From CAXKXX01 sp964059975 (lineage in GTDB: Bacteria > Pseudomonadota > Gammaproteobacteria > Enterobacterales > Enterobacteriaceae), in contig CAXKXX010000002.1 in the NCBI GenBank assembly GCA_964059975.1, positions 138,631 to 202,630 of the forward strand: 64,000 nt of DNA, read 5' to 3'. Under the pieces are notes generated by a model, which ran no database searches, had not been told where the DNA came from, and was given only the letters and a program-made list of their open reading frames with translations. A program made the position numbers and the translations under genes. How positions within the stretch are numbered: position 1 is the stretch's first letter; every line of letters starts with the position of its first letter. Below are positions 28,170 through 38,114 of the stretch, piece by piece.

Positions 28170-29520
28170 TCTAGAATAAGCAAAATTATATGATCGTTAT
28201 CGCATTATAGATACTTTAGACGGGAAACGTATTTCTGAGAATATGCTTTTTGGTGAAGATAAAAATCTTATGATGTATATTTGTTATCGTTTAATTTAAA
28301 ACGCATATCAACATGGAACAAATATTTCAGTCTCGGCGATTCGCACATATGATTAGCGTAAGCATGTCTTAATATTAAGATGCTATCAGTTATATAAAAA
28401 TACAGAGATACTTTAAAAATTCATGATGAAAAATTTCATTATTACAAGATTACTCTTGGGGAAATTCCGGTCTCAGATGATTCCTATAGATATAAAAAGC
28501 TTGCACTTCGGTGAGATTGTCTAATTTAAATTCTAGGTTTATTGCGCGATATTTAAGTAAGTTATACAACATCTGAATGAGCTCAACTATGTGATCTGAC
28601 TAGAGCTAGTTCGGGGATATTTTTATATGAACTCACCTAAAACTACCTTTGATTAAAATAGTGCTGGATGGCATTAAACAGCCTTCAAATATTTGATATA
28701 TGAAGTTCTGAAATAAAGAACGATGAGTAATCTTAAGTGAGTATTTAACTACAATATGACATGAATTCTTCTGCTAAATAGCAGAATTAGATGCAATAAT
28801 TTAGAATTTATCGCAGTTTAATCTACTTTAATGCAACTTCAATCATTTGCTCATTACTGTAGATTCCAAAATATCTTGACGCTCTAATGCGAAGGTTACA
28901 CCCGCTCTTTGGCGCATCTGTTGGGTCAGGCGATGCTACTAAATCCTAAAAATCTTAATCTATCTAAAGATGGTTTACATATTATTTGTATTATAAGAAC
29001 CGGAAACTGAAATAGTTCATACTTCTACGACCAAGCGCAACTTATAGATTCTAGCGTTAGCTACGCGCTTCTGGATACCCAAGTGATTTCTGAATGGAAA
29101 GATAGATACAGCCGACCTATCGCAACTATCTATTAAACTAAGTTTCATCCGTATGTCAAAAAGATATCCGGTTTGATACTATTAATTTATAAAAGATTAA
29201 TACCCATAATCCTTTATTAACTCATTCTATTTTTACGAACTGCTTTTATGGAAAGTGGTCCGTCCGGCTCTTTTTTAGATCCCAACAATTAGAAACTATC
29301 GTTAATTTCAATAATAGCCTAATCATTAATATTGAATATCCAGCGATATAACCTGTAACTTCATAAGGTATATCTGATGGAGTCTGTTTTATTTCTAATG
29401 TAATTCAAGATAGTGATATGTTTGTAACCGATATACTTATATTAATAGTGATTAAAGTTGTTGAGGATAAAATAGACTTAAATTTATATGATTTGTATTG
29501 AATGAGGCACTCCTTATTGA
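28170..29520 (+). pseudogene. cyaA: Fossil of adenylate cyclase gene
   Basis: Divergent from hemC, as cyaA is in E. coli. Fragments in all three frames match CyaA in order. KLYDRYRIIDTLDGKRI matches LLDEFYRTAVRLAGKRI, and QLYKN matches QLYKS. DIKSLHFGEIV matches DIKQRLHDGEIV, and LELVRGYFYM matches LDLVRRCFYL. YLDALMRRLHPLFGA near 28872 matches DIGVLTRKLYAAFEA. NPKNLNLSKDG matches NPQISPDLSEP, and SSYFYDQAQ matches SGWYLYNRA. SLIINIEYPAI matches LAIIVNLEYDPTA. Many stops and frameshifts exclude function. cAMP-based regulation is therefore probably gone. Confidence 0.85.
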
Positions 29521-30633
29521 TTCTAAAAGATCTAAGCGTCTCTATTATATAAACATACAGATAAGTAGACTAGCTTTTATTGCACTATGTATATCGATAG
29601 AGGGGCTTCCTTTCTATTAACGATTTTCTATTTTTCATTTTTTATATCGATTGATGCTCTATCATATTAAAGTTTATCTAAAAATATATAAAATATTTGC
29701 TTCGATATACCGAATATATAGCAGATGATAAGGGAAAATACTTCTTGTAAAACCTCGCATGAAGTGTTATTTCTAATTTCTGATAGAAGAGTAACTGCAT
29801 AAAAATTAGCGTAACTTAAATATATATCATCTATTAAAGATAAAGATATTTGATCGATAAATTTCTAGTAAGGCTTTCCTTTTCTGATTAGGGGAAGCTA
29901 CAAAGCTCCGCAGTATCGTATAGATAAGATTCATATTACTAAATATAATTTTTTATTCAATATGGTATGGAATTAGTGTCATAAATCTTTCTAGAGAAAC
30001 CCCTAGATAGATCAGGTTAGTCCAACTCCCTCTTTTCTAAAGATAGTCATCTTTCTATTTTTAGTATTAATTAAATCGGTTATTTAATAAAAAATTAAAA
30101 TTAATTTATTTTAGATATACTTTTTAAAATATTAGAGTTTATCCGAACTATGTTTCTTATAAAAATATTCGGAGTAGATTACGATTAGATCGTTTTTACT
30201 GATTATGAATCATTTAAATTCTATTAAATAATTATAAGTGTAGACGCACCTATTGCATGACTAGCACATTAAGAAAAAAAATTAGAAATAAGATATATCG
30301 GGAGTTAAATCAAGATTAATGTTCGTCTATAGTAATTTATTGATAGCTGCTAAGGCATTAGAATCATTAATAGAGCAAAACTATAAAATTATTTAAATTA
30401 TTTTAAAATCCGCGCTAATTTTAGAGAGATATTTAATTTGATCTCTTACTTTAAGAGAATGCTTTCTTCTAATTGTTCGTAGAATTGACTTATAGAAAAT
30501 CTTACATAAAAATAGAATAATTCAATATTATATATCTAAGAATAAGAAATACAACAAGACCTAGGTATATTCAATAAATTTTTGAACCAGACTACCTCGT
30601 TCATTTTAGTTAGAGAGGCAATAATCGAATATT
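29521..30633. other. Spacer without a gene
   Basis: About 1.1 kb of very AT-rich DNA between the cyaA fossil and yafD. The first part may be the last, unreadable part of cyaA. No frame of interest. Confidence 0.55.
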
Positions 30634-31428
30634 GTGCTGAAACAAACTTATGCCATTAGATATGTAGCAGATCAACCAGTTAAACGGGTTTTATCTGGTA
30701 TAATTCAGCATCCACGCCCTAATGTGTCCGTATTGTCAACTATTAGTACTCTGAAGGTAATGGTATGGAACATTTTTAAACAGCAGAGGTCTAATTGGCT
30801 TTCGGTACTGCAAGGTTACGGCAGAACTGCTCAATTAGTTTTGCTACAGGAAGCACAAACAACTCCTGAACTGGTCAGTTTTGCTATCTCTAACTACCTA
30901 GTAACTGATCAAGTGCCTGCATTTGTACTTCCGCAACATCCATCCGGAGTAATGACACTAGCGTCTGCTCATCCGATATATTGCTGTCCTCTACGAACGC
31001 GAGAACCTTTCTTGCGTCTAGCAAAATCAGCCTTAATCACTGTTTATCCATTATTCAATAATCAGCTATTAATGCTAATAAATATCCATTCGATCAATTT
31101 CAGTCTAGGTGTTGATGTTTATACGAGACAGCTATGGCCTATTGGCGAGCAAATCGCTAATCATCATGGTCCAGTCATTATGGCCGGGGACTTTAATGCT
31201 TGGAATCGTAAACGCATTAATGCATTGTATGGCTTCGTCGGTGGCATGGCGTTACGGGAGGTAAGCTTTCTCTACGATCATAGAAGTAAGGCTTTTGGTC
31301 GACCATTAGACTATGTTTTTTATCGAGATCTAGAGGTAGTTAAATCATCAGTGTTAGAGACTAGCGCTTCAGATCATAATCCATTGCTAGTTGAGTTTCA
31401 TCCGGAATCAGATCATAAGAAAGACTGA
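30634..31428 (+). CDS. yafD: Endonuclease/exonuclease/phosphatase family protein YafD
   Basis: Member of the Mg-dependent EEP nuclease/phosphatase superfamily; the substrate of E. coli YafD is not established. It has 264 residues from a GTG start (E. coli about 266). The N-terminus LKQTYAIRYVADQPVKR matches YafD. Catalytic segments are MVWNIFKQQR, the Glu in LLQEAQTTPEL, NIHSINFSLGVD, IMAGDFNAWNR, and the C-terminal Asp-His in SDHNPLLVEF. No signal peptide or membrane segment, so cytosolic. Neighbours known from E. coli (yafC, yafE) are absent. Confidence 0.93.
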   Translation: MLKQTYAIRYVADQPVKRVLSGIIQHPRPNVSVLSTISTLKVMVWNIFKQQRSNWLSVLQGYGRTAQLVLLQEAQTTPELVSFAISNYLVTDQVPAFVLPQHPSGVMTLASAHPIYCCPLRTREPFLRLAKSALITVYPLFNNQLLMLINIHSINFSLGVDVYTRQLWPIGEQIANHHGPVIMAGDFNAWNRKRINALYGFVGGMALREVSFLYDHRSKAFGRPLDYVFYRDLEVVKSSVLETSASDHNPLLVEFHPESDHKKD

Positions 31429-32959
31429 TCTTAAAAATCACAAGCCCGATCGAATCATTAACGACATCGAACGATTTGATTTTTAAGGATGCGGATCTAG
31501 CGGTATTGAGATGTTTCATTATTTAGAGTGTAGCCTGCGCTCATGATCCACGTATTTTATTTATTCGAGTCAGTAATTGCATAATCTTGCATATAAGTCG
31601 CAATAAAAATTGCAGTCTATTAAAATAATTTGATAAACGACTTAAAATGATTATTTTTTAAATAAAGCATCTTTAGAAAAAGTAGCTTAGAGACCTCTAT
31701 TGTAGATTAGAGACCTCTATTTATTCTAATCTTTGAGTTTTCAATTAGTCATATGAGTTATATATCGTAACAATCTAGCAAAGCATGATTTCTCTCAAAG
31801 AGATGGATGTCTTATGTAGTTCATAGGCCATACTGCTATTAGTATTCCTCTATAGATCTAAGCTTCAGATTTTTAGGAGTCTCTGCTATATCGCTCGACT
31901 TAATAATATTTTTAAAAAGATCGATAATTATTTTTAGTGATGAAACTAGAGAATTAAGACTGATTCGATTTTCTTTAAGTTAGTTGATCAAATAAACAAT
32001 ATGTCTTTTTTATCTCTACAATAAAGCAGTTCGTCGGAGTAGTCTTTTTATTTTATACACATATTGAAGAAATTTATTCTATGAAAAAGAAGGAATATTT
32101 TTAGTATTTAGAGTATCCGATTTTTTACCATAGAAAAATTCGCCTGACACACGGGTTCGATTAGTCTTTATAATATTAAATATTATATTACTTTCTGTAT
32201 TTAATTTTCTCAGTCAACACCGGGAGTATCGAAATAGATCTTAGCTTTTCGTTTATAATCGATAGTTTATTAAAAATTTCAAAGATTATCCTAATATTTA
32301 TTTTTTCATTACCTTAAGAGACGCAGTCTTTATTTCTAATATAATACTTTTAATTAAGCGGTATTTAGTGCTATAAGTCTAAAATTAAAAATATTTTTTA
32401 CACTTCTTAATTTATATTACTTTTCAGCATATATGCAGATTTTCTCGTGGACTCCAAATTATAGGTTTGATGAAGCATTCTGAAGCTCTTGCGTATTCCT
32501 CATCTTTATTTTATAGATCGGTGTGCGATACCTGGTAGAGTACTGCAGAATGATCTCTACCCAATACATTACCTACCACATTGATATTCATCATTTTAAT
32601 TCTTGAAAAACATTTCTAGATTGCTTGATACAAATCAAAATACTTTTAATTCATTTAATAATCAGCTCCTGTGCAATTAAAGAGTCATCCCCTTTTTCTC
32701 TGATGAAAAAGTTTAACTAGTTGTATTGTTTTAGAGGCTCCGATGATCTTTTAAAGAATATTAAAATTAAAATATTTCGGGTCTTACTTATTAGGTGGGT
32801 CAGTATCAATTGGTCTTCTTCTTTATGAGGAATAAACTGCGATATATTAGGAAAAATTAACTAGTTTTATTAAGTAATGTTTCAAGATTCACTCCGAAAA
32901 CTTCTAGTTTTTTCGATTTACGCATAGTTCTTTTCCTCATAAGTACTGCGTAGATGGCC
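31429..32959. other. Spacer without a gene
   Basis: About 1.5 kb between yafD and ruvX, which converge. Just after yafD, 31430-31440 and 31477-31487 are exact 11-bp inverted copies (CTTAAAAATCA). No readable fossil was found. Confidence 0.55.
31687..31721. repeat. Tandem duplication, 15-bp copies, period 20
   Basis: TTAGAGACCTCTATT occurs at 31687-31701 and 31707-31721 in gene-free spacer. Confidence 0.85.
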
Positions 32960-33406
32960 TTAATAGCGTAGAGTTAAATTATTGTGTCCTTGATCACGAT
33001 CAAACCAACTTTTGAGAATAACCACTGCAGAAACAGAATCTATACGACTTTTACTCAAGGCGCGGAAACCTCTGAGGTTAAATAGCTGAGCGCGAGCTTC
33101 AACGGTACTAAAGCGCTCATCGTGTAAAATAACCTGCACAGTAAAGCGATTATGTAGGCTATTAGCAAATTTACGGGCTTGCTTAGTAAACGGCTGCTCG
33201 CTCCCGTCTATATTCAACGGTAAACCGACCACTATCAGATCTGGGCGCCACTCTTGGATAAGCTTAGCGATCGCTCTCCAGTCCGGTGAGCCGTGCGAGG
33301 CTTTGAGGGCGGGTAGTGCATGGGTGCTACCAATTATCTCCTGACCAATTGCCATTCCAATGCTTTTACTACCAAAGTCGAAAGCGATAACGGTACGATT
33401 GCTCAT
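32960..33406 (-). CDS. ruvX: RuvX/YqgF, pre-16S rRNA nuclease and putative Holliday-junction resolvase
   Basis: RNase H-fold nuclease that matures the 16S rRNA 5' end in E. coli; the resolvase role is less certain. It has 148 residues from the ATG at 33406 (MSNRTVIAFDFGSKSIG), with AGGA upstream; E. coli has 138. An ATG at 33415 would add three residues. Conserved elements are the Asp in AFDFGSKSIGMAIG, VVGLPLNIDGSEQPFT, HDERFSTVEA and the Asp in RIDSVSAVVIL. The C-terminus runs about ten residues past the E. coli end. It follows a yqgE fossil and gshB, as in E. coli. Confidence 0.95.
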   Translation of the reverse strand: MSNRTVIAFDFGSKSIGMAIGQEIIGSTHALPALKASHGSPDWRAIAKLIQEWRPDLIVVGLPLNIDGSEQPFTKQARKFANSLHNRFTVQVILHDERFSTVEARAQLFNLRGFRALSKSRIDSVSAVVILKSWFDRDQGHNNLTLRY

Positions 33407-33417
33407 TAAATACATCC

Positions 33418-33540
33418 TGGGTGTTTGATAACGCCAGGATGTATCAGCGACCGATTTTTAGTAGCGCCTCTGACGGAACCCCTGCGATCAATATGTAGAG
33501 TATAGTATCAATATTGGCTAGACTAGGAGTCAAAAAGTAT
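33418..33540 (-). pseudogene. yqgE: Fossil of yqgE (3' end)
   Basis: yqgE lies between gshB and ruvX in E. coli. The minus strand reads LTPSLANIDTILYILIAGVP then SEALLKIGR, a stop, and YILALS. This matches the YqgE C-terminus [35 protein letters not shown] closely in order and spacing. Stops and indels prevent function. The remaining 345 bp up to gshB could not be aligned. Confidence 0.75.
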
Positions 33541-33885
33541 TGCTTATTAATTTACCGGCTAATTTAGGAACTACGTATTATCGCCGTGTTCATATAGATC
33601 TTGTTTTATTTGACTACTTTAGAATAAATTTAGTATTTTTACTGCATTCTTTTAGTATCTTACTAATTACTCACTAAAAAGGATTTTTCGTTCTTCTAGA
33701 AAATTTCTAATTAGTTGAATAAGATTAACATTTTAAGTTTTTCTATTGATCACGATGCATCAACTTACTAAAGTGATTTTTTATAGAAATCGGTACATCA
33801 ATTAATTGCACATACAGGATCATGCCACTTCGCTTTTTAAGCGATAATTCGATCTAAACTAGCGTTATAGTACGTAAAGTGCGCT

Positions 33886-34863
33886 CTAAGTTGTCCGAGA
33901 ACGCACTTTATCGTATTTCTCTAATAGACGTTTTTCTATTGAGTCCATGAGCATGCTAATGATAGGTACCAAAAAAGCTTCCTCGATCTCACGTGCGCAC
34001 GTGGGACTTGTCACATTTATCTCAGTCAAAAAATTGCCAATGATATCTAAACCAACGAAGATTAATCCTTTGTCTTTTAATGTTTCAGAGACCGCATTTG
34101 CAATCTTCCGGTCGCTTTCGTTTAGTAAGTTCACTTCTCCGCGTCCACCAGCCGCTAGATTTGCTCGGGTTTCGCCTTGAGCGGGCACGCGCACTAGACA
34201 GTAAGGAATGGGCTCACCATCAACTATCAGAATCCGCCTGTCACCTTTTTTGATATCTGAAAGGAAATTTTGGGCCATACAGAAGCGTTTACCACATGCG
34301 GTTAAGGTTTCTATAATCACCGACAAGTTCGGATCGTCTTGCTTGACCCGGAATATTGATGCACCACCCATGCCATCTAGCGGTTTGAGAATGATGTCTC
34401 CATGCCGACGGTGAAAATTTCGGATATGTGCCATACTGCGGCTAACTAGTGTGTGCGGTGTTAGTTCGGGGAACCAGGCCGTGAATAATTTTTCGTTGCA
34501 GTCACGAAGGCTTTGTGGTTTATTAATTATCAGCGTGCCTTTAACTTCCGCCCTCTCTAGTATATAAGTTGCGTAGATGTATTCTATGTCAAACGGCGGA
34601 TCTTTTCGCATTAGAATGACGTCAAGATCCTGTAGTGATAAGTCCTCTTCACCAGTAAAGCAATACCAGCCGTACTGTTTTTCTTTTACGCTCAGCCGTC
34701 GTATGCGCGCTCGAGCCTCTCCGGAGCAAAGATAGAGATCTTGCATTTCTATGTAGTGTAATGCCCAACCTCGGCGCTGCGCCTCAAGAAGCATAGCAAA
34801 GCTAGTATCCTTCTTAATATTGATGGAATTGATGGGATCCATCACGATACCGAGTTTAATCAT
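33886..34863 (-). CDS. gshB: Glutathione synthetase
   Basis: ATP-grasp ligase that joins glycine to gamma-glutamylcysteine. It has 325 residues (E. coli 316); the extra length is mostly at the C-terminus. The N-terminus IKLGIVMDPINSINIKKDTS is nearly that of E. coli. LMRKDPPFDIEYIYATYILE, NKPQSLRDCNEKLFTAWFPE, the grasp loop KPLDGMGGASIFRV, NLAAGGRGE and the Mg/ATP segment LTEINVTSPTC are all present. The first enzyme of the pathway, gshA, is outside the window. The loss of grxC nearby shows the glutathione-dependent system is being trimmed. Confidence 0.97.
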   Translation of the reverse strand: MIKLGIVMDPINSINIKKDTSFAMLLEAQRRGWALHYIEMQDLYLCSGEARARIRRLSVKEKQYGWYCFTGEEDLSLQDLDVILMRKDPPFDIEYIYATYILERAEVKGTLIINKPQSLRDCNEKLFTAWFPELTPHTLVSRSMAHIRNFHRRHGDIILKPLDGMGGASIFRVKQDDPNLSVIIETLTACGKRFCMAQNFLSDIKKGDRRILIVDGEPIPYCLVRVPAQGETRANLAAGGRGEVNLLNESDRKIANAVSETLKDKGLIFVGLDIIGNFLTEINVTSPTCAREIEEAFLVPIISMLMDSIEKRLLEKYDKVRSRTT

Positions 34864-34873
34864 CTTTGTTATT

Positions 34874-35000
34874 TCAATCCAAATCTAAGGAGCGTATTTA
34901 TGAGGTGGCAATTACGGCGATTGTTTTAGTTGCTACGCACAGATCGCCTAAAGTAGAAAGATATCGGTTAGTGGATAACTACCACCTATGTTCTATGCTA
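34874..35000 (-). pseudogene. rsmE: Fossil of rsmE (3' end)
   Basis: rsmE lies just upstream of gshB in E. coli. The minus strand gives LTDIFLL, a frame change, then LGDLCVATKTIAVIATS, a stop, IRSLDLD and a terminal stop at 34874. This matches the RsmE C-terminus [20 protein letters not shown] ... VRFGDLG. The upstream part is not readable. The 16S rRNA U1498 methylation would be lost if no other copy exists. Confidence 0.65.
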
Positions 35001-35714
35001 ATTGTCTTCTATTTAATCAAAATAGCCGGCGAAGCATTACCTCATACTAACGTAACAACTATACTATCGCACTTAATACAGTATAAAAAATTTAGTCAGA
35101 CTTAAACTTAAGCGCTAAATCAAAATTTGATACAAGATTTATGTATAGAAAGAATGTACCTAAATATAGTACGAATAGGATCGAGATCTTATTACTGATA
35201 TTAAATAACAGAAAAATTACGTCAGTAAGCTCTATATAAAGAATAATCGTACTTGTGTTGGGATAATTTTAAAAATTAATCTTTTAAATATAAGAAAATT
35301 TATGTAATAACATGCGAGGTGTGCTTTAGAATAGAAGATAAGGATTTGTACACACGCGCAAGGATATTAGATAATTTTTAGTTTTTCTTTCTGAATATTC
35401 CTTATTCGTTAAGAATTGAGACTACACTTCGGCATATCAGTAAGATCTTAGTTTGTCGTACTCTTGATGACAGAACATAGTTGCCTTGATAATTATAGTT
35501 ACCTGAATAGTCTCTATAAGAAAAAATTTTTTCCGGCTAGCTCTACATATATAGAGCACAACGAAATATTCGCATAGAAAATCTGGTTAAGTCATAGCAT
35601 TTCTCTAAGAACAATATGGAAAATAGTATAACGATTAGTCGATTAGAAGGTGCATTCACTTAAAATTTTACCCCATTCCTTACGAATATTATCTAAAAAT
35701 TTGAGAAATTTTTT
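35001..35714. other. Spacer containing an old rearrangement junction
   Basis: About 700 bp between the rsmE fossil and bamC. A full rsmE plus the missing two-thirds of bamC would need about twice this space, so DNA has been deleted. No frame is readable. Confidence 0.5.
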
Positions 35715-36053
35715 CTAACCTCCTGCATCTTCACAATTGTCGCCTTTATATTGTACATATGCATTTTTTTGTGGATCCAGCGGTCGAAGTAATGGGGGGC
35801 GAATATCTAATTGCTTACCAACACTGCTTTTTGAATCGTTGCTTGGAATTTCATAGCTGTGGATTTGTGATGGAAGTCTTATGCCATCCGGGGATTGAAG
35901 CATTTTGAGCGGTCCCGCATCAAGATATGTCTCGTTGCGACTACTGATGATTGGATGCCCACAGTGCTGCTCGCTACTACAGCCCACTAAAATCATAGAT
36001 AGAGAGAATCCGACTACTGCTTCTGCCATCGATTTTTGAAGTGAATAAGACAT
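35715..36053 (-). CDS. bamC: Truncated BamC lipoprotein (N-terminal part only)
   Basis: BamC is an outer-membrane lipoprotein of the BAM complex that inserts beta-barrel proteins. Here it has 112 residues against 344 in E. coli. The start MSYSLQKS matches MAYSVQKS, and the lipobox LVGC gives a mature N-terminal Cys near residue 25. The conserved extended arm follows (YLDAGPLKML, SYEIPSN, SSVGKQLDIRPP). It stops at VQYKGDN, where the E. coli protein enters its first folded domain (QFTGDTAS). Thus the BamD-binding arm is kept and both folded domains are gone. It lies 18 bp before dapA's end on the same strand, i.e. downstream of dapA as in E. coli. It may be a working mini-protein or an early pseudogene. 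Confidence 0.8.
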   Translation of the reverse strand: MSYSLQKSMAEAVVGFSLSMILVGCSSEQHCGHPIISSRNETYLDAGPLKMLQSPDGIRLPSQIHSYEIPSNDSKSSVGKQLDIRPPLLRPLDPQKNAYVQYKGDNCEDAGG

Positions 36054-36071
36054 TCATTCTCCATTTTACAG

Positions 36072-36953
36072 TTATATTAAATCGGCGCTTTTCAACGCGT
36101 TCCTTACTAGTGGGCGAGCAGATAGACTTAAGGGAGTCATTGGAAGACGCAGTGTGTCAGTTTCTAATAATCCAAGAATTTTGCAGGCCCACTTCACTGG
36201 AATTGGATTTGTTTCTACAAATAGAGTCTGATATAAGGGCATTAAATGCTGATTCAAATAGTTTGCTCTAGTAAAATCACCTTGTTTGGCTAACGCACAG
36301 AGTTGTGCCATTTCTGGAGCAGCCACATTAGCTACAACAGAAATAATGCCCTTTCCACCTAATTTCATAAAGTCTAATCCACTAGCATCATCGCCACTCA
36401 ATAAGATAAAATCTTTATCAGTAACTGCCTTTTGGATCTGAATTACACGGTCTAAGCTTCCTGTAGCCTCTTTAATAGCCACAATATTTTCGATCTTTGC
36501 TAACCGTGCGATGGTGTGAGGTAGAAGATCGCAGCCGGTACGCGAAGGTACATTGTACAAAATCTGTGGAAGTGTAGTGCTTTCGGCAATTGCTTTAAAA
36601 TGTTGATATAATCCTTCTTGAGTAGGTTTATTATAGTATGGTGTTACCGTCAGACATCCGATCACCCCAGTATCAGAAAGACGGCGGGTGAGTATGATGG
36701 CTTGAGCGGTATCGTTCAGTCCATTGCCGGCAATTATTGGAATTCGACCGTCAGCTAGATCTAGTGTTTTCATTACTAGTTCAATATGCTCATTTCGGTC
36801 AAGTGTTGCAGATTCACCAGTGGTGCTAACACAAAGAATAGCTGAAGTTCCACTGCTTATATGATAATCAATTAATTTTTTTAGGCTCGTGTGATCAATC
36901 CTGCCTTTGTCATCCATTGGCGTAACTAGCGCAACAATACTTCCGGTAAACAT
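36072..36953 (-). CDS. dapA: 4-hydroxy-tetrahydrodipicolinate synthase
   Basis: Condenses pyruvate and aspartate semialdehyde, the first step specific to diaminopimelate and lysine. It has 293 residues (E. coli 292). This is a class I aldolase TIM barrel. STTGESATL is the substrate loop, LYNVPSRTG has the catalytic Tyr, and AIKEATGSL has the Schiff-base Lys. LSGDDASGLDFMKLGGKGII follows. Diaminopimelate is needed for peptidoglycan and lysine may serve a host. bamC follows 18 bp downstream. Confidence 0.97.
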   Translation of the reverse strand: MFTGSIVALVTPMDDKGRIDHTSLKKLIDYHISSGTSAILCVSTTGESATLDRNEHIELVMKTLDLADGRIPIIAGNGLNDTAQAIILTRRLSDTGVIGCLTVTPYYNKPTQEGLYQHFKAIAESTTLPQILYNVPSRTGCDLLPHTIARLAKIENIVAIKEATGSLDRVIQIQKAVTDKDFILLSGDDASGLDFMKLGGKGIISVVANVAAPEMAQLCALAKQGDFTRANYLNQHLMPLYQTLFVETNPIPVKWACKILGLLETDTLRLPMTPLSLSARPLVRNALKSADLI

Positions 36954-37439
36954 TGAATTCTTTCTCTAAAAATAATGTATGTACGTAGCTTTTGTGTCTT
37001 ATCTAAAACTAAGTATAGAAATTTTTTCTAATGTATAGCCTTTATTTTTTATATTTATAAGTTATGTGCGTAATCTATAGCATAGAAGATATTATTTTGA
37101 GTGCGTCTTAGGAGGGGCGTCTATTTTTTTTCATTTTGTTTATTGGAGGTTAAAATGCTGTCTTTCTAATTAAATCAGTTTTTCGGAGTGCTTCTACATA
37201 AGAATCATAGCTTGTTGAGTATGTATCGTGATTAAGCTTACTTGGGCTTAATCTAGGCTACTGAGCCTAATCGAGATGCTTATGTAGGTGGAAGAGGGGC
37301 ATTGCTAAAATTTATCGAATACTTTACTGACTTATTTAACTTCGGTCAAATGAACATGGGAAAAATCGCAAATATTTTGTCTAACTTATTTAAGAGGCCA
37401 GCTGATATTGAAAACTGTATATTAGACTATGGCCTATAA
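36954..37439. other. Spacer upstream of dapA and the gcvR fossil
   Basis: About 490 bp. It should include the dapA promoter and the unreadable 5' part of gcvR. Nothing can be assigned firmly. Confidence 0.5.
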
Positions 37440-37537
37440 TTGTAGTTGACCGCTCCAATTTTAAATAAAACTACATCGTTTGTATACAGAATTGAATGCA
37501 CGATATAATAATAGCATGATTAGACATCAATGTCACA
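37440..37537 (+). pseudogene. gcvR: Fossil of gcvR (3' end)
   Basis: gcvR sits between dapA and bcp in E. coli. Just before bcp the plus strand reads LYTELNARYNNSMIRHQ, matching LCTELNAQGSINVVNYSQHD at the GcvR C-terminus. Upstream sequence is full of stops. GcvR controls glycine-cleavage genes in E. coli, so that control is presumably lost. Confidence 0.65.
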
Positions 37538-37561
37538 ATGAGTAACGGAGAAATTGCCGCA

Positions 37562-38038
37562 GTGAACCCATTAAAAGTTAACGATATAGCGCCTAAATTT
37601 AGTTTGTCTGACCAAGACGGGGAAAATATTAATTTATCTGATTATGCGGGACAACGCGTCCTGATTTATTTTTATCCAAAAGCGATGACGCCAGGGTGTA
37701 CTATACAAGCCTGCGGGCTACGAGATAATATAGATGAACTTCAAAAGATTGGTGTTGAGGTGCTAGGTATTAGCACCGATAAACCAGAAAAATTATCACG
37801 TTTTTATGAAAAAGAGTTGCTAAATTTTACTCTACTTTCTGATGAAGATCATCAGGTTGCAGAGCAGTTTGGTGTCTGGGGTGAAAAAACTTTTATGGGG
37901 AAAGCCTATCATGGTATTCACCGCACTAGCTTCTTGATTAGCACAACGGGGAAGGTTGAAAAAGTATTCAAGGATTTTACACCAGCTAACCATCACGATA
38001 CTGTGATAAATTACCTAAAGCAACAAGAATTCGCATAA
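37562..38038 (+). CDS. bcp: Thiol peroxidase of the Bcp/PrxQ family
   Basis: Thioredoxin-dependent peroxiredoxin that reduces hydrogen and organic peroxides. The GTG at 37562 gives VNPLKVNDIAPKFSL, aligning with E. coli MNPLKAGDIAPKFSL (158 against 156 residues). An ATG at 37538 adds eight residues and is possible; GGAG at 37545-37548 lies between them. YPKAMTPGCTIQACGLRD has the peroxidatic Cys and, five residues on, the resolving Cys. FTLLSDEDHQVAEQFGVWGE and HGIHRTSFLI complete the fold. A long palindrome 76 bp downstream may end its transcript. Confidence 0.95.
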   Translation: MNPLKVNDIAPKFSLSDQDGENINLSDYAGQRVLIYFYPKAMTPGCTIQACGLRDNIDELQKIGVEVLGISTDKPEKLSRFYEKELLNFTLLSDEDHQVAEQFGVWGEKTFMGKAYHGIHRTSFLISTTGKVEKVFKDFTPANHHDTVINYLKQQEFA

Positions 38039-38114
38039 AGTACTTCAATTTTCGCGCCCTAAGCATAGTCGCGTACAGATTGTAATGGCGAATACGATAT
38101 ATCAAATTTTTCTT

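Noticed and set aside
32140..32175. GGGTTCGATT resembling a tRNA T-loop
   Set aside because: The flanks do not form the T-stem and no cloverleaf fits.
34866..35105. Plus-strand ORF upstream of gshB
   Set aside because: It is the antisense of the rsmE fossil.
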